A stretch of DNA of 30,411 bases, from the NCBI GenBank assembly GCA_965195225.1, contig CBDAFL010000021.1:1-30411 (forward strand), written 5' to 3'. Below the pieces are notes generated by a model. That model worked only from the letters and a program-made list of their open reading frames with translations, made no database searches and was not told the origin of the DNA. The position numbers were made by a program, and so were the translations under genes. Below, in pieces: positions 7,898 through 15,669 of this stretch. Source of the stretch: JAHIKV01 sp965195225. Its GTDB lineage: Bacteria; Planctomycetota; Planctomycetia; Pirellulales; Thermoguttaceae. The stretch's first letter is position 1. Every line of letters begins with the position of its first letter.

Positions 7898-9118
7898 ATG
7901 AGCAAGTTAAGCCAATCGATCCGGGCGATCGGCAGATCGCCATTCCTATGGGGGATACTGGGGTCCGTGGGGTTTTACGCCCTGGTCCACTACGGGCCAT
8001 TGGGGTTGCCGTTGGTGAAGCGTTACTTCGCCGGCCACCCGGTGGAGTACATGGAGACGATCATTTTCGCCGTCGGGTTGGCGGCGTTGACGATCAAGTT
8101 GTTCGATACATTCGCGCAACGAGCGGCACTTGGCGACTCGCCACTGGGACCGGCGGCAGAAACCTTACGGCCAATGGCAAGAACCTCGCAGTTGGCAGTA
8201 AAAGCGTCGCAACCGGCCGAGCAGTGCGACGCTTTGCTGGCGCGGCTGGATCGGCTACCCGAGCGGCGTTGGGGCGAATACTACATCTCGCGGCTCCGCG
8301 CGGCGCTGAAGCACGTCCGCTGGCGCGGCTCGGCCGATTCGCTGGGCGACGAACTGAAATATCTATCCGACGTGGACGCCGCCCGCGTGCATTCCGGACA
8401 CGGCCTGTTCCGCGTAATAGTTTGGTCGATCCCGATCCTCGGGTTCCTCGGCACGGTGATCGGCATAACGATGGCGCTGAACGGCGTCGATTTTAGCGCC
8501 CCGGACCAATCGATGTTCAATGTGCTAAAAGGCCTGGGTTTGAAGTTCGACACTACCGCCCTGGCCCTTTCGCTGGCGATAATTTTAATGTTCGTCCACT
8601 TCTGCGTAGAGCAGTTGGAAAACCGGCTGTTGGAAGAGGTGGACAGTCGCGTGCAGGACGAGTTGTTTGATCGGTTTCCGGCGGTTCCCGGCGGCGCCGA
8701 CGGGCAGATCGTCGCCATGCGGCGAATGGCCGAGATGATGCTACAAGCGTCGGAGACGTTGGCGCGGAGGCAGGCCGAATTGTGGCGCGACTCGGTCGAA
8801 TCGGCAGCCGAACAATGGTCGAAGATGGCGGAGGCCGCCGGAGGGCAAGTGCAGGCAGCGATGTCGGCCGCCACCGGAGAACTCTCTCGCCAGGCCGAAG
8901 TGCTACAGAGGGCCGTCGAGGCCGCCGGCGAAGTCACGCGGTTGGAGGACGCGCTGAACCGCAACCTCGCCTCGCTGGCCGGCGCAAAACATTTCCAGCA
9001 AACCGTCCTCAGCCTGGCGGCGGCGGTGAACATGCTCAGCGCACGGCTGGCCGAATCGCCGGGCACCGCGACACCGATCAACCTTGAACCCTCCCGACGC
9101 GCCACTCATGCGGCATGA
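7898..9118 (+). CDS. MotA/TolQ/ExbB-family proton channel protein
   Basis: 406 residues. Hydrophobic segments lie at about 16-33, 52-70, 171-193 and 217-236. The last two carry the family signature: SIPILGFLGTVIGITMAL (TM with Gly-rich LGTV-GI motif) and FDTTALALSLAIILMFVHF (TM with Thr-Thr), the two helices that line the proton path in ExbB/TolQ/MotA. A long cytoplasmic loop (70-170) and an extended C-terminal helical tail (240-385, probably coiled coil) make it larger than typical TolQ (about 230). First gene of a three-gene set; its stop overlaps the next start as ATGA (9115-9118), so the two are translationally coupled. Expected role: inner-membrane energy-transducing subunit that uses the proton motive force. 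The process driven is unknown. Confidence 0.85.
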   Translation: MSKLSQSIRAIGRSPFLWGILGSVGFYALVHYGPLGLPLVKRYFAGHPVEYMETIIFAVGLAALTIKLFDTFAQRAALGDSPLGPAAETLRPMARTSQLAVKASQPAEQCDALLARLDRLPERRWGEYYISRLRAALKHVRWRGSADSLGDELKYLSDVDAARVHSGHGLFRVIVWSIPILGFLGTVIGITMALNGVDFSAPDQSMFNVLKGLGLKFDTTALALSLAIILMFVHFCVEQLENRLLEEVDSRVQDELFDRFPAVPGGADGQIVAMRRMAEMMLQASETLARRQAELWRDSVESAAEQWSKMAEAAGGQVQAAMSAATGELSRQAEVLQRAVEAAGEVTRLEDALNRNLASLAGAKHFQQTVLSLAAAVNMLSARLAESPGTATPINLEPSRRATHAA

Positions 9119-11007
9119 AATTCGTCCTCCGACCAAAACGCCGACACGCTACCCGGGCAGAATCGCGCATCGCGCTGTTTCCGTTTCTGGCGGTATTGAT
9201 CTGCACGATGGGCGCGCTGGTTCCGTTGCTGATGGCCATTACTTACGTCGCCAAACGCCAGGCCGAGGCGGCCGCGCTGGCCAAAGCCGCCGAACAAACG
9301 GCCGACGTGCGGACGCGGATGGAAGACGTCCGGTGGCGCATCGAGATGCTACGCCAATCGCGGACGAAGACCGAGGCTCAATTGGCCGACGTCCGACTGC
9401 AATTAGGGCACCTGGAAGACCACGAGCGACGATTGCGGGAACAGTTTGAACGATACCGAAGCACCCTGGACGATCTCGACCGTTTGGAGCAAACCGACCG
9501 GCGGCACAGCAGCGAAACCAAGGCGGAATTGCGGCGCGTCCGCGCCGAAATCGACGCGGCTGCTCGGCGGATTGCCGAAGCCCGCAGCGAGGCCGCCGCC
9601 CAAAAGCCCTCTTACGCGATAGTCCCTTACGAGGGACCGAATCAAACGCATCGCCGGCCGATCTACATTGAATGTCGCGCGGACGCCGTGGTGTTGCAGC
9701 CCGAAGGCATAGAGCTGACCGATTCCGACTTCGACGGGCCGCTGGGGCCGGGCAATCCGCTGGCGGCCGCAATGCGCGCCGCGCGCGAGTACATGCTGGA
9801 GCAGCAGGACTTCGACGCCGAGGCGGGCGAGCCGTATCCAATGCTGCTGGTCCGGCCGGAGGGGATCAACGCCTACTACGCCGCCCGCGCGGCGATGACC
9901 TCGTGGGGTTCCGACTTCGGTTACGAGTTGATCGGCGACGATTGGAATCTGGCGTTCCAACCGCCCGATCCGCGTTTGGCCCAGGTCGTTCGTCAGGTGG
10001 TCGCCTCGGCGCGGACGAGCCGGGCCCGGCTGGCCGCGGCCGCGCCCACGCACCGGGACGTCCGAAGGAAAGTTGTGTATCGGGCGAGGCCCAGCGGTGG
10101 CGGTTTCGTCCGCGAGGAGGTCTCTTCCAACTCAGGCGCGGGCGGCTACCGGCCCGTTCGTCCCGCCGGCCCAGTCGCGATGAGGAGGGACGAGGGGCGA
10201 GGGACGGGGGACGAGGGGTGGCACGACCCTGAGCGCAGCGAAGGGCGTGTTTCCCAAGACAACCACGCCCTTCGCTACGCTCAGGGGCGTGCCACCCAAC
10301 GCCCCGCGACTGCGCTCGCGGGGGACGAACACGGCGATTCACCGGGAACGCCGACCTCGGGCGATGCCGCCAACACAAATCCCTTGCGAGGAGCCAACGC
10401 CGCCGTCGCCGATCAATCGCGTGCCACTGGCTTCGCCAGTGCCGCCGACGGCGAAAACGACACTCGGCCCGAGGGATACGTGGTCGGCCGGCCGCCGCGC
10501 GAGCAAGACCCGTCGGGCCAGTCGTCGGCCGCGGGGAACGGTCGGCCGCTGCTGCCGGGTGAGTGGGAACCGACCCCCGAATCGCCACCCGGCAGCCCCG
10601 ACGTGGAGCGAAACGACGATCCGCCAGATAAAAACTGCGGCGGATGCTCGATGACCACAAGTTTGACCGCCAAGCGGGGAAAAGGCTGGGGGCTACGCGA
10701 CGCCGCGCGCGGGTCGGTCGGTATTCGACGGCCGATCCGCATCGAGTGCCACGCCGACCGGCTAGTAGTGTTCTCCGACCGCGGCCCGAGGGATAACAAG
10801 GTTGTGCCGCTTGGCTCGCGCGTCGAATCGTCGGTCGATACGCTGATCTCGGCCGTTTGGGAACAGATGGAGACGTGGGGGATTGCCGGGCGAAGCATGT
10901 ATTGGCGCCCGGTGCTGAAGGTCTCTGTCGGCCCCGGTGGCGAACGGCGGTTCGCCGAACTGGCCACGCTGCTGGAAGGGAGCGGGTTGTTGGTGGAAAG
11001 GAAGTGA
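9115..11007 (+). CDS. TolR/ExbD-like coiled-coil membrane protein with duplicated periplasmic domain
   Basis: 630 residues, start coupled to the preceding gene by ATGA. One N-terminal transmembrane helix (about 20-46, ALFPFLAVLICTMGAL), then a long coiled coil (about 48-165). Domain A (about 179-305) opens with RRPIYIECRADAVV and includes MLLVRPEGINAYYAARAAM. Domain B (about 537-630) opens with RRPIRIECHADRLVV and ends LATLLEGSGLLVERK, so the two look like copies of one module. The linker between them (about 355-530) is low in complexity and contains three DNA palindromes in frame. TolR and ExbD also have a single N-terminal helix and a periplasmic domain, and the genomic position next to a TolQ-like gene supports a stator role. 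The helix lacks the usual TolR Asp. The family name is inference from architecture. Confidence 0.75.
   Translation: MKFVLRPKRRHATRAESRIALFPFLAVLICTMGALVPLLMAITYVAKRQAEAAALAKAAEQTADVRTRMEDVRWRIEMLRQSRTKTEAQLADVRLQLGHLEDHERRLREQFERYRSTLDDLDRLEQTDRRHSSETKAELRRVRAEIDAAARRIAEARSEAAAQKPSYAIVPYEGPNQTHRRPIYIECRADAVVLQPEGIELTDSDFDGPLGPGNPLAAAMRAAREYMLEQQDFDAEAGEPYPMLLVRPEGINAYYAARAAMTSWGSDFGYELIGDDWNLAFQPPDPRLAQVVRQVVASARTSRARLAAAAPTHRDVRRKVVYRARPSGGGFVREEVSSNSGAGGYRPVRPAGPVAMRRDEGRGTGDEGWHDPERSEGRVSQDNHALRYAQGRATQRPATALAGDEHGDSPGTPTSGDAANTNPLRGANAAVADQSRATGFASAADGENDTRPEGYVVGRPPREQDPSGQSSAAGNGRPLLPGEWEPTPESPPGSPDVERNDDPPDKNCGGCSMTTSLTAKRGKGWGLRDAARGSVGIRRPIRIECHADRLVVFSDRGPRDNKVVPLGSRVESSVDTLISAVWEQMETWGIAGRSMYWRPVLKVSVGPGGERRFAELATLLEGSGLLVERK
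10216..10297. repeat. Palindromic repeat inserted in frame in the TolR-like gene
   Basis: Arms 10216-10249 and 10264-10297 are 34 nt each and match at 32 of 34 positions as an inverted repeat, with a 14-nt loop. It encodes residues 368-395 (including HDPERSEGRVSQDNHALRYA). A second copy of the same palindrome starts at 30341. The preceding stretch (10186-10215) is made of GACGAGGGG-like short repeats. Confidence 0.88.
10303..10444. repeat. Two further in-frame palindromes in the same linker
   Basis: CCCCGCGA/TCGCGGGG around CTGCGC at about 10303-10324, and GGCACTGG-type arms GTGCCACTGGC/GCCAGTGCC at about 10422-10443. Both sit in the linker between domains A and B of the TolR-like protein and keep the reading frame. 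Confidence 0.65.
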
Positions 11008-11101
11008 GGAGTTTTCAGTTGTCAGTTTTCAGTTAATCATTCTTTACATGGTATTCACAACGCGCCGGGCAAGCCCGGCCGCTACACACTAATCTCTCCA
11101 C
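11008..11101 (+). repeat. Short spacer with TTTTCAGTT repeats and a GC palindrome
   Basis: The 94-bp gap holds TTTTCAGTTGTCAGTTTTCAGTT-like tandem sequence (11014-11036) and the perfect hairpin GCCGGGC-AA-GCCCGGC (11064-11079). A related GAAAACTGATAACTGAC string occurs at about 26635-26651. There is no U-tract, so a rho-independent terminator is unlikely, and the downstream gene probably remains in the operon. Confidence 0.55.
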
Positions 11102-12109
11102 ATGCCTCGATCCACCATCCAACGCGGCGATCCGGTAAACGGCGATTCCTTCGTGGATATCGTGGCCAGCGTGGTGAGCATTATGATCATCATGGTGGTC
11201 CTGGAAGGGATGCGGATCAAGAGCGCACCGGAACTATCGTCGACTTCGTCTCCGCCGGCCGTGGCGGACTTGGAAAAGGAATTGGCCGCCGAGCAATCGT
11301 TGCGGACAGACGTGTGGAAGACCGCCGAGGAAACGCGCGAGTTGGAACAGGAAATCGCCGTCCGCGGAATGAAACGCGACTATCTGGCCACGGTGGTCTC
11401 GGCGGCGGAACACGAAATTCGGCGTCGCCGCGACAAGTTGGATCAGGCCCCAAAGGCGGAGTTCGACTTGGCCGATCAACTTTCGCAATCGCGGCGCCGA
11501 CTCGGGCAACTGAATCGCCGGCGAGAACAAATCGAAAACCAACCGGCCGAGCCGATCGTGGTGGAAAGCTATCCCTCGTCGATCAGCCGGACGGTGGACG
11601 GCCCGGAGGCGCATCTGTTGGTGACCAACGGCCGCATGTTGTTCGTGCCGCTGGAGCCGCTGCTGGAGGAGTTCAAGTCGCGGGCAAAACGTCAGGTCTA
11701 TAAGCTCCGCGACCAGCCGGAGTTGACCGACACGGTCGGGCCAGTGGGCGGATTCCGGCTCCGCTACACGCTCCAGCGCTACGACGTTCCGCTGGAGATA
11801 GCCCAACAGACCGGCCGCGGCGGCAGCTACGTGCGGCTGAAGAAATGGACGCTGATTCCCGCCTCGAACAACCTCGGCGAGCCGGTCCGACTGGCGCTCG
11901 AAAAAGAATCTGACTTCCGCCGGGAGCTGGCAAAAATCCTTCCCGGCCGGACGACCATCACCTTGTGGGTCTACCCGGACGGCTTCGAGGCGTTCCGCCA
12001 GACCCGCAAGGAGTTGTATCGGCTGGGCTATTCGATTGCGGCCCGGCCGTTACCCCCCGGCACGCCCATCGGAGGCTCGCCGGAGGGAACCAAGTCGGCG
12101 ACACAGTAA
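11102..12109 (+). CDS. Second TolR/ExbD-like coiled-coil membrane protein
   Basis: 335 residues. Residues 15-37, GDSFVDIVASVVSIMIIMVV, form one transmembrane helix preceded by an Asp (Asp19) in the place of the conserved Asp of TolR/ExbD. A coiled coil follows (about 55-155), then a globular part with VTNGRMLFVPLEPL and, near the end, ITLWVYPDGFEAFRQTRKEL...LGYSIAARPLPPG, a pattern like the periplasmic half of ExbD-type proteins. The start lacks an obvious Shine-Dalgarno. Third gene of the trio (94 bp after the second). Its stop is 1 nt from the stop of larB on the other strand. Probable partner of the channel protein at 7898; function of the complex unknown. Confidence 0.75.
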   Translation: MPRSTIQRGDPVNGDSFVDIVASVVSIMIIMVVLEGMRIKSAPELSSTSSPPAVADLEKELAAEQSLRTDVWKTAEETRELEQEIAVRGMKRDYLATVVSAAEHEIRRRRDKLDQAPKAEFDLADQLSQSRRRLGQLNRRREQIENQPAEPIVVESYPSSISRTVDGPEAHLLVTNGRMLFVPLEPLLEEFKSRAKRQVYKLRDQPELTDTVGPVGGFRLRYTLQRYDVPLEIAQQTGRGGSYVRLKKWTLIPASNNLGEPVRLALEKESDFRRELAKILPGRTTITLWVYPDGFEAFRQTRKELYRLGYSIAARPLPPGTPIGGSPEGTKSATQ

Positions 12110-12110
12110 A

Positions 12111-12908
12111 TCAGGCGCAACCGCCGGTCGCGGCTTTTTGCTTGGCCACGTTTTTGGCGATCAGCCCGGCGACGTATCCTCCCTTGAAGCCGGCGTCGAT
12201 GTTCACCACGGTGACGTTCGAGGCGCAACTGTTGAGCATTCCCAGCAGCGCCGCCACTCCGCCGAAGCTGGCCCCGTAGCCGACGCTGGTAGGCACGGCG
12301 ATCACCGGGCAGGCGACGTGCCCGCCCACCACGCTGGGCAACGCGCCCTCCATGCCGGCCACCACCACCACCGCGTCTGACTCGGCAAACAACGGTAGAT
12401 TAGCGGTTAGTCTATGCGGTCCGGCCACGCCCACGTCCTGAATCAGCGTTACCGCCGCGCCGGTCCAGAGCGCGGTTTCGCGGGCCTCCTCGGCCACCGG
12501 CAGGTCGCTGGTGCCGGCGGTGACGATCGTCACCTTCCCTTGACACCCTTCGCGCCCTTCCCCTTCCCCCTCTCCGCCGGGAATCCGGAACGTCCGGCCG
12601 ACGGCGTTGTATCGAGCGGCGGGATATTTCTCCAGCAATCCGGCGGCCTGCTCCTCCGACACCCGGGTAGCCAGCACATCGGCTCCGTCGTGCAGCAGCG
12701 CCTCGAAAATCTTCACCATCGCGGCGGTTGTCTTCCCTTCGGCAAAGATCACCTCCGGGAATCCGCATCGCCGCGACCGGTCCAGGTCGATTTGTGCGTC
12801 GCCCAAGTCGGCGATTCCCCGATGGGCCGCTTCGCCAAGAAACTCTTCCAGCGACACTTCGCCCGCCAGAAGCCGCCGGGCCAGCGATTCTAGTTGATTG
12901 CGGTTCAT
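12111..12908 (-). CDS. larB: LarB, nickel-pincer cofactor biosynthesis (PurE-like carboxylase/hydrolase)
   Basis: 265 residues from the ATG at 12908, which overlaps the stop of the upstream gene as ATGA; an in-frame ATG at 12992 lies inside that gene and is less likely. LarB carboxylates and hydrolyses nicotinic acid adenine dinucleotide to start the nickel-pincer nucleotide cofactor of lactate racemase-type enzymes. Visible family motifs: FAEGKT (56-61), TAGTSDLPVAEEA (130-142), VAGMEGALPSVVGG (184-196) and PTSVGYG (206-212), the last blocks shared with the PurE fold. Residues 112-121, GEGEGEGREG, look like a low-complexity insertion. No larC or larE is in the window. Family assignment is strong; the link to the upstream GYF_2 gene is only positional. 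Confidence 0.9.
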   Translation of the reverse strand: MNRNQLESLARRLLAGEVSLEEFLGEAAHRGIADLGDAQIDLDRSRRCGFPEVIFAEGKTTAAMVKIFEALLHDGADVLATRVSEEQAAGLLEKYPAARYNAVGRTFRIPGGEGEGEGREGCQGKVTIVTAGTSDLPVAEEARETALWTGAAVTLIQDVGVAGPHRLTANLPLFAESDAVVVVAGMEGALPSVVGGHVACPVIAVPTSVGYGASFGGVAALLGMLNSCASNVTVVNIDAGFKGGYVAGLIAKNVAKQKAATGGCA

Positions 12909-15547
12909 TTTCGGAATGGGTCGTCCGGGTATCTTGCTTTCACGGCGCCTTTGCGCGTAAATACAAAGCTCTCGTTCCGTCCGCCGATCCATCTATTTCC
13001 CGTAATAACCGGCCAATTGGCACATCTTAGACGCAGGGTGTTTTCGTCGACGAGAGTGCCTATTACATTAGTGTGGCGCGCTTTCGTGTCGCCGATCAAC
13101 GTCACATGAAGCCTGCCGTCGAATTGTTTCGCGTCGGCCTTGCCACCGCGGCGAGTCAATTTGCCGGTAAGTTGTTGAAGAGTATCGCTGGTTCCCTGAA
13201 TGAGCTTTACCGTAACATCCTTCCCGTCATCCTCAAAGAACAACTGCGCGCCGGTGGAAGCTTGCCAAGTGCCGGAAAGCGGACCTTTGTGCGGTTCTGG
13301 CTTGAGTCCAGGTACAATCGGCAACACCACCCCACCGGGCGGAGGCTTCCAACCGACATACTCCGGCGGGCCGTTGGGCGGACTCCATTTACAGTTGCCA
13401 TCCGAAACGCCAGGAATCTCTCTACGAAGACAAAAACGATAAAAGTTGTCCTGAAAACATGCACCATCGTACTCCGTCACGTCCACATCTTTCGGATCAG
13501 TAATCCATCCACTGCCGTATGAGACCAATGACCATACCGTGATACCCACGTCTTCTTGGATAAGTCCAGCCCGCTCCCTATCCTCTACGAGCGCGAGCAA
13601 CGGAATAACATCGCCATCTTCGTAGCTTAGGGTATGGGCTCTGCCCTCGACATTCTTCAGCGATACCTTCTTACAACCGGCTAGGATTGGACATGCGCTT
13701 GCGCCCCCTGATACTGTGCATTTGCAGTGGGGAGACCAGAAGAGTGTTCCATACCGTTGATGGCGGACGCCGAAAAGCGCTAGGACATTATTGTTTGCCC
13801 AGAGAATACCACCATTGGATACCCAATTTCGCAGAAGTTCGGTATGGTGGGAGTCGAACTTGTCGGCCGTGCAAGTATCGGCCACTTGGATTATCCATAC
13901 ATCTTTATTCGCTACCGCGGCCTTAATAGCACTTGGGGTGTTGATAATCACTCTTCGGCTAGTAAGTTCCTCCTCCAAGGTCTTTTCTACGTTTTCCGAC
14001 TGCCCGGGCGGTCGCGGCGGTTCCACCTTTGGCCCCGACGGAGGCATGGCTTTCCACTCGACGATCTTGTCGTTGATTTCCTGTTTCTTCGGCGTTTTCG
14101 GACACTCTTTCAGAAGCCATTCGGCTGTGGCGATTGCCTCATCTGGCCTGCCGGTCTCGGCCAGGCGGTCGGCACCGACCAGCATCGAGTTTCGTACCTC
14201 ATTGCAGCGCGTGCTGTCTGGGAATGCGGCGAGGAATTCCTTGCAGCGGCGGAGTTTGTCATCGCTCGGCTCCGGGTGCAGACGGAGCCAAAGGATGGCG
14301 TTCGTTTCGGAATCCGCCAATCCGGGCTCGAGTTGAAAGGCCCTCTCCAGGGCACGTGCCGCCGCAGTGCGATAGGTTTTGGACAGCCCTTGTGCGGCTT
14401 GGAGGTAGAGCGAGGCTGCCTCGGAAACCACGACCGCCGAATCGCGGTCGAGGCTCATCGCATCCAAGCGGCGCACCACGCCCGCATAGTCCTTGTCGTC
14501 GAGTTGGTTTTTCAGCCACGCCAACCTTTTTTTTGCGAACTTATCATGGTTCCTCGGAAAAACCTTTTCGGCCGCGTCCAGCAACGCATTGGCCGTCTGC
14601 CGGCGACCTATCTTCGACATATTATCGGCCCGCGTGAACATCGCGTCGGCCAGGAGCTTGGCAATCGCCGGGGACTGGCGGACCCAGCGTTGAGCAATCG
14701 CCAGCCCATGTTCAAGTTCACTTAAAGGCACGCCAGCGCCGCCGAGCATTATCGACAGCACATAGTCAGCCGACGGCGGATCAAGGTCAAGAATTTTCGC
14801 CACGGCGGGGGCGGCGTCTTCCAAGTCGCGACCCGCGTCGGCCCTCGCCTTGAGCCTGCCGAGCAGTTGCTTCGCCAGTGGCTTGTCTTCCGCGAGCTTG
14901 AGTTCTCGCAGGACATTGGCCAAGGCCACGGCCCTTGCAAGATCGTCGGGGGCCTGTTCGGGAATCTTGTCAATGATGTCCGCCAATTCCGACTTGGCCC
15001 GCTCTCGCCATCGCTCGCCGTCCTGAAAAAGCTCTTTCAGTTGTTTTTTTGGCTTTTTCAGCGGTTCCCCGGAAAGCTCCCTCGCATCGGTCGCCAAGGC
15101 GTACTGCCGGAACGTTGCCAGGGCGAACAAGTACCGGCTTTCTTTGCCGTACAGATATGTTTCGCCCCGGAAGGTTCGCAGCAGCGCCGCCGCCTCGTCG
15201 CAACGGCCGGCAGCGATCAGCGTTTTCGCCTTGTGGATGGTTGTCGCTTCGTTCCAATAGACGCAAACCACTACGCCAACAATACTCAGGAACACCGCCC
15301 CGACCAGAACGGTTGTCACACGCCGGACCAGTGTGCGGCGTTTCGCCCGGTGTGCCGCGCGGATCGTTGAACCAAACGGCTCGACCCGTATTAACGGTAG
15401 CCATTGCGGCATCCCCTCCTGCCAGCACATGGTTTTTTCACTGATTCCACCAGCCCGCCAAGATTCGATAATCTGCTCGGCGGTGAAAGGTCCCGCAGGC
15501 TTTTGGCCTTCACCGGGAATATACCAGGAAGGAGGGTTGCTGCTCAT
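12905..15547 (-). CDS. GYF_2 / transmembrane / TPR-like large protein with GATase-like region
   Basis: 880 residues; AAGGA lies 7 nt before the ATG. Order of parts: GYF_2 domain (about 8-55, WYIPGEGQKPAGPFTAEQ...WQEGMPQWLPL); one transmembrane helix (76-97); a long all-helical, TPR-like region (about 104-520, e.g. KAKTLIAAGRCDEAAALL); a Pro-rich hinge; a region with DVWIIQVADTCTADKFDS and NWVSNGGILWANNNV (about 540-650) that recalls glutamine-amidotransferase-like folds; and a C-terminal beta-rich region (about 770-860, GTWQASTGAQLFFEDDG). The GYF_2 domain is cytoplasmic if the helix is inserted N-in, leaving the rest outside. GYF_2 domains bind peptides. The substrate and role are unknown. 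Overlaps larB by 4 nt. Confidence 0.72.
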   Translation of the reverse strand: MSSNPPSWYIPGEGQKPAGPFTAEQIIESWRAGGISEKTMCWQEGMPQWLPLIRVEPFGSTIRAAHRAKRRTLVRRVTTVLVGAVFLSIVGVVVCVYWNEATTIHKAKTLIAAGRCDEAAALLRTFRGETYLYGKESRYLFALATFRQYALATDARELSGEPLKKPKKQLKELFQDGERWRERAKSELADIIDKIPEQAPDDLARAVALANVLRELKLAEDKPLAKQLLGRLKARADAGRDLEDAAPAVAKILDLDPPSADYVLSIMLGGAGVPLSELEHGLAIAQRWVRQSPAIAKLLADAMFTRADNMSKIGRRQTANALLDAAEKVFPRNHDKFAKKRLAWLKNQLDDKDYAGVVRRLDAMSLDRDSAVVVSEAASLYLQAAQGLSKTYRTAAARALERAFQLEPGLADSETNAILWLRLHPEPSDDKLRRCKEFLAAFPDSTRCNEVRNSMLVGADRLAETGRPDEAIATAEWLLKECPKTPKKQEINDKIVEWKAMPPSGPKVEPPRPPGQSENVEKTLEEELTSRRVIINTPSAIKAAVANKDVWIIQVADTCTADKFDSHHTELLRNWVSNGGILWANNNVLALFGVRHQRYGTLFWSPHCKCTVSGGASACPILAGCKKVSLKNVEGRAHTLSYEDGDVIPLLALVEDRERAGLIQEDVGITVWSLVSYGSGWITDPKDVDVTEYDGACFQDNFYRFCLRREIPGVSDGNCKWSPPNGPPEYVGWKPPPGGVVLPIVPGLKPEPHKGPLSGTWQASTGAQLFFEDDGKDVTVKLIQGTSDTLQQLTGKLTRRGGKADAKQFDGRLHVTLIGDTKARHTNVIGTLVDENTLRLRCANWPVITGNRWIGGRNESFVFTRKGAVKARYPDDPFRK

Positions 15548-15669
15548 GGTGGTCCTTACGATGACTCAATATACAGCACAAAAGAAGGAAAGAGGGGATA
15601 AGTCCAATCAGGAAATATGGGAGCAGCGATAATGGGACTTGTTCCTTTGTTCTTTTATCTCCACATCAA

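Noticed and set aside
9239..9841. 200-codon minus-strand ORF opposite the TolR-like gene (and 9403-10053, 9866-10660)
   Set aside because: Arg/Pro-rich shadow frames of a GC-rich gene with no domain.
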